Shown: positions 1 to 5,107 of the stretch, one piece after another
Layout of the letters: each line of letters begins with the position of its first letter
How positions within the stretch are numbered: position 1 is the stretch's first letter
Origin: DATKCN01 sp035513175
GTDB taxonomy: Bacteria > Chloroflexota > Chloroflexia > Thermomicrobiales > CFX8
NCBI GenBank assembly: GCA_035513175.1
Contig: DATKCN010000350.1
Span: 1-5,378 of the forward strand
DNA length: 5,378 nucleotides
Reading direction: 5' to 3'
Notes under the pieces: generated by a model
Database searches by the model: none
Seen by the model: the letters and a program-made list of their open reading frames with translations, nothing else
Told to the model about the DNA's origin: nothing
Made by a program: the position numbers and the translations under genes

Positions 1-116
1 ATTAGCCAGTGCTGCCCATTCCAGAACACCGGCGCTTCCCGCCGTAACTCCGCGTAGATCGGATATGGATTCGCCTGAATCGCCGGGTCGCTGAAATCAA
101 TGGTCGTCGTGGACAC
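1..116 (-). CDS. Cytochrome P450, N-terminal fragment (runs off left edge)
   Basis: Reading the minus strand from a GTG at 116-114 gives 38 codons with no stop before the window edge. The peptide begins VSTTTIDFSDPAIQ and continues NPYPIYAELRREAPVFW. The pattern F-x-DP, then NPYPIYAxLR, then PV is the classic N-terminus of soluble bacterial class I cytochromes P450, which are haem monooxygenases needing a ferredoxin or similar redox partner. The ExxR motif, the oxygen-binding I-helix and the haem-ligand cysteine would lie beyond the edge, so substrate and CYP family cannot be judged. The GTG was chosen because GGGGTGAT lies just upstream and it places the NPYP motif at residue 16, usual for the family. 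The frame stays open upstream to a TGA near 240 but contains no ATG. The gene is divergent from the ThDP enzyme. No redox partner is visible. Confidence 0.8.
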   Translation of the reverse strand, partial: MSTTTIDFSDPAIQANPYPIYAELRREAPVFWNGQHWL

Positions 117-170
117 TGGATCACCCCAATTACGCAGGACACGACACCCGCGCGCCGGATCGGCGACCGC

Positions 171-199
171 ATGATACCCGGGCCCACACGGTAGTCGAT
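171..199 (-). promoter_or_regulatory. Candidate promoter for the P450 gene
   Basis: On the minus strand the hexamer TATCAT (176-171) matches the sigma-70 -10 consensus at five of six positions. It would place a transcript start about 50 nt upstream of the P450 GTG. The hexamer 17 bp further upstream (199-194, ATCGAC) is a poor -35, so this is only a possible promoter. A short inverted repeat, GATTG (197-201) and CAATC (209-213), lies across and beyond the -35 position and could be an operator. No comparable hexamer pair was found for the ThDP gene in the other direction. Confidence 0.25.
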
Positions 200-290
200 T
201 GGATGCGACAATCCGTTGCGCACATTTGAGCGCGGATTCTCAATCGCTCACTCTCGTCGCGGTGAGTCGCGGGCGAGAAAGGAAACCCCG

Positions 291-1883
291 ATGGCTGGAA
301 AACAGACGGGTGGCGAGATTGTCGCCCGCACACTCACATCAATCGGAATCGACACCGTCTTCACCGTCTCCGGCAATCAGATCCTCCCCATCTTCGACGC
401 CGCCCACGACGCGCGCCTGCGCATGGTCCACATGCGCCACGAGACGGCAGCCGTCTACGCCGCCATCGGCGCCGCCGAAGCCCACGCCCACGCTAGCGTC
501 GCCCTCGTCTCCGCCGGACCCGGCTTCCTCGCTTCGCTGCAAGGTCTCGGCGTCGCTCGCAGCATGGAACTGCCCGTCATCCTGCTGGCCGGCGCCGCTC
601 CCATCTCCCAGCGCAACCGCGGCGCATTTCAGGACATCGACCAGTCCGCCATCGCCGCGCCGATCTGCAAGAGAGCCTTTGAGCCGGACGCCACCGACGC
701 GCTCCAATCGACACTGATGGCCGCCTGGTCCCTCGCCACATCTGGCGTGCCCGGCCCGGTCGTCGTCTCACTCCCCGCCGATCTGCTCACCGCCGCCGCC
801 GAACCGGTCGCGCGCGCCGATGCGGGCGCCACCACCGCTGCGAACCCTGATGAGCGCGCTGTGGAAACACTCTCCGTCATGGCAAATCGACTTCGCGCCG
901 CGCTCCGTCCAGCATTCATCGCGCGCCCGTCGGCGGCCCGCTCTCCGTGGCTCGCACAACTCGCAGCGACGCTTGGCATCCAGCCTATCGTCACCGAGTC
1001 CCCGCGCGGGCTCAGCGACTCTCGCTACAGCGATGCCCTCGCCCACCTGCGAAACAGCGACTGCCTGCTCGTCGTCGCCGGGGCCGACTTCGGCGCCGGC
1101 TTCCTCGATGCTTCGCGCGTCGGCGATCTGGAAAACGTCATGCTGATCGACGCGGACGGCGACCCCGCGCCTCGCGAGCAGCCCGGCCTGCACTGTCGCG
1201 TGGCGCCCGGCGACGCCCTGCGCGTCCTGCGCGAACGCATTGGCGAACGCCAGCCGGTCGACCCAGCCTGGGCTGCCGCGCTCGCCCTGCGACCGCCGCC
1301 CGCCACGCCCGCCGATGACCCCGCCGAAGGCATCCACCCCCTCGCGGTAGCTGACGCGATCCGCGCCAATCTCGGTCCGGACGACATCGTCGTCCTCGAC
1401 GGGGGCGAGTTCTGCCAGTGGATTCGTCTCGGCCTGCGCGACATTCCGAACCAGATGCTCTGGAACGGCAAGCTCGGCGCGATCGGCGGCTCGATTCCGA
1501 TGGCTCTCGGCGCAAAGGTCGCGGCCCCACATCGCCGCGTCATCGCGATCCTCGGCGACGGCTCGGCCGGCTATTTCCTCAGCGAGTTCGAAACCCTCAA
1601 TCGATACGACCTGAGGGTCACCGCCCTCATCGGCAACGACGCCCGTTGGGCCGCCGAGTGGCACATGCAGGCCGCCCGCTACGGACCCGACCGAACCTTC
1701 GACACTGAGCTGACACCCGCCCGCTACGACCGCGCCGCGGAGGGCTTCGGCGCTACCGGGGTCAACGTTGAGCACCGTCAGGACCTGCAACCGGCCCTGT
1801 CAGCCGCGCTCTCGGCGCCTGCATCCACGTGCCTCAATGTCCGCGTCGCCTCCGTTCGCAGCCCTGCCGAAGTCCTGCATTGA
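291..1883 (+). CDS. Thiamine-diphosphate-dependent enzyme, acetolactate synthase/benzoylformate decarboxylase superfamily
   Basis: The 530-residue protein has the usual three-domain ThDP fold at full family length (about 530-570). The N-terminal Pyr domain spans about 5-170, with the catalytic glutamate at E51 in MRHETAA and the block GAFQDIDQ at 111-118. The middle domain spans about 190-320. The C-terminal PP domain spans about 350-520, with the diphosphate/Mg motif GDG at 422-424 and its partner asparagine N449 in GND. Such enzymes cleave or form C-C bonds next to a carbonyl, in the cytoplasm. The substrate is not readable. The AHAS motif GQHQMW is replaced by GGEFCQW (371-377) and no small subunit follows, so biosynthetic acetolactate synthase is unlikely. 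A 2-hydroxyacyl-CoA lyase, oxalyl-CoA decarboxylase-like or 2-oxoacid decarboxylase role is possible. ATG 291 was chosen over an in-frame TTG at 216 because GAAAGGAAA lies just upstream and the family start fits. Codons are unusually rich in third-position C. Confidence 0.9.
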   Translation: MAGKQTGGEIVARTLTSIGIDTVFTVSGNQILPIFDAAHDARLRMVHMRHETAAVYAAIGAAEAHAHASVALVSAGPGFLASLQGLGVARSMELPVILLAGAAPISQRNRGAFQDIDQSAIAAPICKRAFEPDATDALQSTLMAAWSLATSGVPGPVVVSLPADLLTAAAEPVARADAGATTAANPDERAVETLSVMANRLRAALRPAFIARPSAARSPWLAQLAATLGIQPIVTESPRGLSDSRYSDALAHLRNSDCLLVVAGADFGAGFLDASRVGDLENVMLIDADGDPAPREQPGLHCRVAPGDALRVLRERIGERQPVDPAWAAALALRPPPATPADDPAEGIHPLAVADAIRANLGPDDIVVLDGGEFCQWIRLGLRDIPNQMLWNGKLGAIGGSIPMALGAKVAAPHRRVIAILGDGSAGYFLSEFETLNRYDLRVTALIGNDARWAAEWHMQAARYGPDRTFDTELTPARYDRAAEGFGATGVNVEHRQDLQPALSAALSAPASTCLNVRVASVRSPAEVLH

Positions 1884-1886
1884 CGC

Positions 1887-1909
1887 GCCAGCCGCGTCGC
1901 GCGGCTGGC
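1887..1909. terminator. Perfect 10-bp hairpin after the ThDP gene
   Basis: GCCAGCCGCG (1887-1896) and CGCGGCTGGC (1900-1909) form a perfect 10-bp stem closing a TCG loop, three bases after the TGA of the ThDP gene. Position and strength suit a transcription terminator or mRNA 3'-end stabiliser. No T-run follows on either strand, so it is not a canonical intrinsic terminator. A weaker stem (GCCGG 1921-1925, CCGGC 1932-1936) lies just downstream. Confidence 0.45.
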
Positions 1910-1970
1910 ACTGATTCCATGCCGGACAGTCCCGGCGCCACGACTTGGGCGCGACGGCGCCGGTTCGGCG

Positions 1971-2023
1971 GAGCACGCGGCAGCGCCCCCGGGAGCGGTC
2001 GCTCTCAGGGGCGCCGTGTGCTC
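1971..2023. terminator. Long imperfect hairpin between convergent genes
   Basis: The left arm 1971-1996 (starting GAGCACGCGGC, ending GGGAGC) pairs with the right arm 2001-2023 (starting GCTCTC, ending GTGTGCTC) around a GGTC loop. By eye this gives about 21 pairs in three blocks: GAGCACGCGGC with GCCGTGTGCTC, CCCC with GGGG, and GGGAGC with GCTCTC. It includes two G-U wobbles, one C/A mismatch and a three-base bulge on the left arm. It lies 15 bp past the stop of the minus-strand RDD gene and about 90 bp past the stop of the plus-strand ThDP gene, so it could end transcripts from either side. There is no T-run. Confidence 0.5.
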
Positions 2024-2038
2024 AGAGTTGGTGCGTGA

Positions 2039-2545
2039 CTAAAAGCGCTGCTCCGGTGGGGTCGGGGCAGCAGTTGCCACAACCGCGTCCTTCTTGACGA
2101 CGAATGTCTTCGCTACCCGGTCGCCGAGGCGCTGATTGGTCGGCGACGTCCAGACGAGAATCGCGCCTATCAGATAAAAGAACAGGCCGTCAACAACGCG
2201 CAGCAACGTGCGGACGATCGCCGTCTGAAAATCGAGCTTCGCCCCGTCCTCGCGCACGACGCGCAGCCCTACCGCCAGCTTGCCGATGGTGCCGCCGTAC
2301 TGCATTTCCATGACGACGTAGTAGGCGATGGCGAGGATGAACAGGAAACACGACGACAGTGTCCCGAGCGCGAAGCTCGCGCCATCCCCTTCACCCGTGA
2401 TCATGCCGATAACGAACGCGATGACCCAGAAGATGACGATATCGATAATCGTCGCCACTGCTCGCATTCCAACGCCTTCTCCGACACGCGCCGGCGGCGT
2501 CATTCCAGTGACCATGCTGAGTGCCCCTTCCTGAATTCGCCCCAC
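2039..2545 (-). CDS. RDD family integral membrane protein
   Basis: A 168-residue membrane protein with the RDD-domain layout. A first hydrophobic helix at about 29-49 carries R28 and D35 (RAVATIID), a second lies at about 58-80, and a third at about 113-133 carries the RxxD element (LLRVVDG, R116/D119). Between helices 2 and 3 is the family's GGTIGKLAVGLRVV block (84-97), and QRLGDRVAKTFVV closes the domain near 150. RDD proteins are small membrane proteins of mostly unknown role; some have been linked to cation/proton antiport. Start: GTG 2545 has GGGAGA four bases upstream. ATG 2515 (158 residues, with AGGAAGGGG upstream) is a real alternative. No partner gene lies in the same direction, so it appears monocistronic, with a long upstream region carrying a candidate promoter and several hairpins. 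Family call is firm; function is unknown. Confidence 0.88.
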   Translation of the reverse strand: MGRIQEGALSMVTGMTPPARVGEGVGMRAVATIIDIVIFWVIAFVIGMITGEGDGASFALGTLSSCFLFILAIAYYVVMEMQYGGTIGKLAVGLRVVREDGAKLDFQTAIVRTLLRVVDGLFFYLIGAILVWTSPTNQRLGDRVAKTFVVKKDAVVATAAPTPPEQRF

Positions 2546-2565
2546 GACATCTCCCGCGAGACGTC
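2546..2565 (-). promoter_or_regulatory. Hairpin covering the RDD gene ribosome binding site
   Basis: Read on the minus strand, GACGTCTC (2565-2558) and GAGATGTC (2553-2546) form an 8-bp stem with one G-U pair and a GCGG loop. It ends at the base before the GTG start. The Shine-Dalgarno-like GGGAGA falls in the loop and descending arm, so folding would hide it. As DNA it is also a near-perfect dyad with a 4-bp spacer that could bind a dimeric repressor. If ATG 2515 is the true start, the effect on translation would be weaker. Confidence 0.4.
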
Positions 2566-2759
2566 AACTCCATCATGCATGTTATGCTTCGTCGCGCGTT
2601 ATCCCACCGGCGTCTGGTCGCGCACCGCGCCGGATCCGAACCTGTGCTTCACCCTCTGAAGGCGTCTCCCTTCCGGGGCCACAACGTGAGCCCACGCGTT
2701 GTGTTTCCAGAACTCGTTAGCCCGCGCGCGGGACCGCTGAAGCGTACTCGGTGCCTGAT
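2566..2759 (-). other. Putative structured 5' leader of the RDD gene (no gene seen)
   Basis: This belongs to the 389 bp gap 2546-2934, in which I see no convincing coding region. It carries several inverted repeats. One is CCGGCG 2607-2612 with CGCCGG 2628-2633, enclosing a GGT/ACC pair. Others are the palindrome CGGATCCG 2631-2638, CTTCA 2647-2651 with TGAAG 2657-2661, and a 9-bp stem with a 2-nt bulge and AGCC loop at 2680-2703 (CACAACGTG against CACGCGTTGTG). The last is the 12-bp palindrome CCCGCGCGCGGG 2721-2732. All would be transcribed from the candidate promoter at 2766-2795. It does not match a riboswitch class I can name with confidence. Confidence 0.35.
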
Positions 2760-2765
2760 GTTCGC

Positions 2766-2795
2766 AGCGTAGCACGCGGCCCGCCAGTTGGTCAA
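2766..2795 (-). promoter_or_regulatory. Candidate sigma-70 promoter for the RDD gene
   Basis: On the minus strand, TTGACC (2795-2790, five of six to the -35 consensus) is followed after 18 bp by TACGCT (2771-2766), preceded by TGC, which resembles an extended -10. The expected start near 2759 would give a leader of roughly 210 nt before the GTG at 2545. The -10 matches the consensus at only three of six positions, common in GC-rich genomes but not decisive. Confidence 0.4.
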
Positions 2796-2799
2796 TCAG

Positions 2800-2819
2800 G
2801 CGCCGCAACGCAGCGGCGC
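2800..2819. repeat. Perfect 7-bp dyad upstream of the candidate RDD promoter
   Basis: GCGCCGC (2800-2806) and GCGGCGC (2813-2819) are perfect inverted arms separated by AACGCA. The element sits four bases upstream of the candidate minus-strand -35 and about 115 bp upstream of the response regulator start. It could be an operator for either gene or a chance product of high GC. The rest of 2820-2934 shows nothing else I can support beyond a weak TG-G-TACTCT extended -10-like string at 2859-2867 on the plus strand. Confidence 0.3.
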
Positions 2820-2934
2820 GTCGCGCGAGTGTTGAGCAATGGCCGCGGGAAGCGATTCTGGTACTCTACTCTGGCGGCGGCATTCCCAAGCGCTTTCTCG
2901 ACGGACGGCCCCGCGACTGGAGATCACGCCCGCG

Positions 2935-3681
2935 ATGTCCATCTTCGTTCGGGACACCATCATGATCGTTGACGACCATCCGGCGTTTCGTCAGGGGCTG
3001 CGCCGCCTGATCGAGGACGCTGGACGGTTTCGAGTTGTCGCGGAAGCGGCGACTGGATACGAAGCGATTCGCTTTGCCGACCTCTACCACCCGCACATCA
3101 TCCTCTCGGACATCCAGCTGCCCGGGGTGACCGGCCTCAAGATCGCCCGCATCCTGAAAAAGCAGCATCCGTCGACGCAGATCATCATCTGCTCGATGCA
3201 CGTCGATGACGAGCGGCTGTTCGACGCCGTCCGGGCGGGAGCGTCCGCGTTCCTCTCAAAGGACATCGAGTCACACGAGCTGTTGAACGCCATCGCTCAA
3301 GTTGCTGACGGGGAGCAGCCCATCAACCAGACCGTCCTGGCACGCCCGCTGCTCGCCTGGCGGGTCCTCAGTGAGCTGCGCACCATCGCGGACACCGGGA
3401 TGACGAACGAAGGGCTCTCGGCCAACGCCACGTCGATGCCGCTCTCGGTTCGCGAGGTCGAGGTTCTCGACTGCGTCGCCCAGGGACTGTCGAACCGTGA
3501 GATCGCCGAGGCGCTCTACATCACCGAACAGACGGTCAAGAACCATATGACCAGCGTCCTGCGCAAGCTGGAGGTGACGGATCGCGTGCAGGCCGTCCTC
3601 TACGCCGTGAAGCATGGATGGGTTGAGATCGGCTCCATCACACCCGACGACATCGCTGACCAGTTCCCCGACAAGCGCTAG
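2935..3681 (+). CDS. NarL/FixJ-family two-component response regulator
   Basis: A 248-residue cytoplasmic transcription factor. The receiver domain (about 5-125) has the acidic pair D13-D14 (IVDDHP), phospho-acceptor D59 (LSDIQLPG), the switch residue S87 (IICSMH) and conserved K109 (FLSKD), so it should be phosphorylatable. A linker of about 40 residues leads to a LuxR-type helix-turn-helix at about 169-230, with LSVREVEVLDCVAQGLSNREIAEAL and TVKNHMTSVLRKLEV in sequence. Phosphorylation would normally promote dimer binding to promoter DNA. ATG 2935 was chosen because it leaves the first beta strand (SIFVRDTIMIVDD) intact; GGAG lies 12 bases upstream. The frame continues upstream to 2839, but that part does not look like protein of this family. 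ATG 2962 would cut into the first strand. No histidine kinase is present, so partner and regulon are unknown. The secreted-protein gene follows 100 bp downstream. Confidence 0.93.
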   Translation: MSIFVRDTIMIVDDHPAFRQGLRRLIEDAGRFRVVAEAATGYEAIRFADLYHPHIILSDIQLPGVTGLKIARILKKQHPSTQIIICSMHVDDERLFDAVRAGASAFLSKDIESHELLNAIAQVADGEQPINQTVLARPLLAWRVLSELRTIADTGMTNEGLSANATSMPLSVREVEVLDCVAQGLSNREIAEALYITEQTVKNHMTSVLRKLEVTDRVQAVLYAVKHGWVEIGSITPDDIADQFPDKR

Positions 3682-3753
3682 CCTGACACGAAGCTTCTGT
3701 TGACCGGCAGGGTAGGATTCGATCGCGCCCATTTTCGCGACCGTCTACCACGT

Positions 3754-3785
3754 GGAGGACACCTCGATTGCTGTATGACGCGTGA
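3754..3785 (+). promoter_or_regulatory. Displaced Shine-Dalgarno and possible coupling mini-ORF
   Basis: The only strong ribosome binding site before the secreted-protein gene is GGAGG at 3754-3758, 23 bases from the GTG start and too far for direct use. At normal spacing from it is TTG 3768, which opens a five-codon frame (LYDA after the initiator) ending in TGA 3783-3785. That stop overlaps the GTG start as GTGA, a typical translational-coupling arrangement. ATG 3775 also opens a seven-codon frame that ends inside the gene at 3796-3798. Neither frame is proven to be translated. Confidence 0.35.
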
Positions 3786-5077
3786 CAATCCACCTTAGAA
3801 AGCTCCTCCCGATGGCGCTGATCGCGATCTTCACGTTCCCGTCGCCGGTCGCCGCGATTCCTGAGTCGCTGCCGGACCCCGATCCGGTGCAGCGGACGTG
3901 GATGCGAGCCGATCTCCCGGTTGCAAGAAACGTCGTCGAGCGGACGTGGATGTGGGGACCGGTTGACGACGGCGTCCAGACCGTGGAGCCATACGCCGAG
4001 TCGCCAGACGCCGCGCGCACGGTGACGTACTTCGACAAGAGCCGCATGGAGATAACTCATCCGGGCGGTGACTCATCGTCGGAATGGCACGTTACGAATG
4101 GGCTGCTGGTCGTCGAACTTATGACAGGGCGGCTTCAGACAGGTGACGACGCGTTCGAGGATCGAACGCCCGCCGTCGCAAATGTTGCCGGGGATCCCGA
4201 CGATCTCTCGGGACCAACCTACGCGACGCTCGCGGCGTTGCGCGGGCTACCCGCATCGTCCGACGGCAGCTTCAACACCACACGCGTCACGCGCGACGGA
4301 GTCCTCGTCCATGACCCGTCACTCGCCGCTTACGGGGCGATCGCGGTGGAGCGCGTCACGGTTCTGGGCATCGATCACCAGGTCGCGTCGCCGTTCTGGG
4401 AGTTCATGAACTCCTCCGGTGTCGTGTTTGAGCACTGGCGGCACGTTGAAGGCAGCCTGTTTCCCAACCCGTACTACGCCACCGGCTTCCCCGTCACTGA
4501 GGCGTACTGGGCGGAAGTAAAGGTGGCGAATGTGTACCGGGACGTGCTTGTGCAATGCTTCGAGCGCCGCTGCCTGACGTACACACCCGACAATCCCCAT
4601 GGCTGGCAGATCGAGGCAGGCAATGTCGGCCGGCACTACTACTCCTGGCGATATGGAACCGAACTGCCCGAGCCGTCTCGACTCGAGGTCACCTTCAACA
4701 TCCATCACGGTGGATCGATGATCGCCTCAACGATCACGAGTGAGACGTTCTTCGGCGAACTGGCCGTGGGCGAATGGCAGACGAGGAGTCCGTCCGGAGA
4801 GCTTCTCGCGCACGGGATGCTCTGGGCGGAGCACTCGCTCACCGGTATCGAAGCGGTGATCGTCCAGGACTGGCCGAACACGGGATGGGGTAACCTGGTA
4901 GTTCAGTACCAGCTCTCGTTCAGCGGTCTCTCCGGCGTAGGAACGCTCGGCTACAGCGTCGAAACGGCGTCCGGAATGGAGTCCGGCACGACGAGCATGA
5001 CGGCGCAGGCGGCGTCCCTCACGTTGTTCGACGTCACCGTTGCGGAGATCCCACCGGTTCTGTTCACCGGATCGTAA
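3782..5077 (+). CDS. Secreted protein of unknown function, Chloroflexota-type WMWGP/CFERRC family
   Basis: The 431-residue protein starts with a Sec signal peptide: basic LRK at 5-7, a hydrophobic stretch 8-23, and a likely cut after VAA (25), so it is exported. The region from about 38 to 292 carries blocks I recall from many Thermomicrobia and related proteins: RTWM 38-41 and again 54-57 with WGP, YFDKSRMEI 83-91, TNGLLVVELMTG 105-116, GDPDDLSGPTYA 137-148, FWEFMNSSG 205-213, TEAYW 239-243, CFERRC 259-264 and GNVGRHYYSWRYG 280-292. C259 and C264 are the only cysteines, suggesting a disulfide. Residues about 300-431 look like a separate beta-rich domain I cannot place. No catalytic motif is evident. 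GTG 3782 is used because TGA at 3776-3778 blocks the frame upstream and it gives a good signal peptide; ATG 3812 would lose the basic n-region. Family resemblance is confident; function is unknown. Confidence 0.85.
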   Translation: MTIHLRKLLPMALIAIFTFPSPVAAIPESLPDPDPVQRTWMRADLPVARNVVERTWMWGPVDDGVQTVEPYAESPDAARTVTYFDKSRMEITHPGGDSSSEWHVTNGLLVVELMTGRLQTGDDAFEDRTPAVANVAGDPDDLSGPTYATLAALRGLPASSDGSFNTTRVTRDGVLVHDPSLAAYGAIAVERVTVLGIDHQVASPFWEFMNSSGVVFEHWRHVEGSLFPNPYYATGFPVTEAYWAEVKVANVYRDVLVQCFERRCLTYTPDNPHGWQIEAGNVGRHYYSWRYGTELPEPSRLEVTFNIHHGGSMIASTITSETFFGELAVGEWQTRSPSGELLAHGMLWAEHSLTGIEAVIVQDWPNTGWGNLVVQYQLSFSGLSGVGTLGYSVETASGMESGTTSMTAQAASLTLFDVTVAEIPPVLFTGS

Positions 5078-5107
5078 CAGCATCCTCCAGCGCGGTGGGC
5101 TGATCCC

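Noticed and set aside
199..717. 172-codon plus-strand frame overlapping the start of the ThDP gene
   Set aside because: The peptide is Ser/Pro/Thr/Arg low-complexity, typical of a shifted frame of a GC-rich gene.
768..1790. 340-codon open frame on the minus strand opposite the ThDP gene
   Set aside because: It is exactly antisense to a gene with intact catalytic motifs; long antisense frames are expected in such C3-rich DNA, and the peptide shows no domain pattern.
2655..2685. SRP RNA-like string CCCCGGAAGGGAG on the minus strand
   Set aside because: The preceding GUCAGG and following AGCAGC-type bases of the SRP core are missing, and the flanks do not form the long SRP helix.
2598..2760. 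T-box riboswitch in the RDD leader (GAGTACGC near 2750, GTGAAGCACAGG near 2650, GGTGGGATAACGCG near 2605)
   Set aside because: The order and orientation resemble a T-box, but the core differs from GGUGGNACCGCG, the stem I pairing next to AGTA cannot be drawn, and an RDD gene is not a usual target. A covariance-model search would settle it.
2599..2808. 69-codon minus-strand frame in the gap before the RDD gene
   Set aside because: It has no good ribosome site or recognisable motif, and it overlaps the candidate promoter and inverted repeats, which explain the region better.
3699..3740. Promoter starting with TTGACC at 3700-3705 upstream of the secreted-protein gene
   Set aside because: The -35-like hexamer is good, but no -10-like hexamer lies 16-18 bp downstream; TAGGAT at 3713 is too close.
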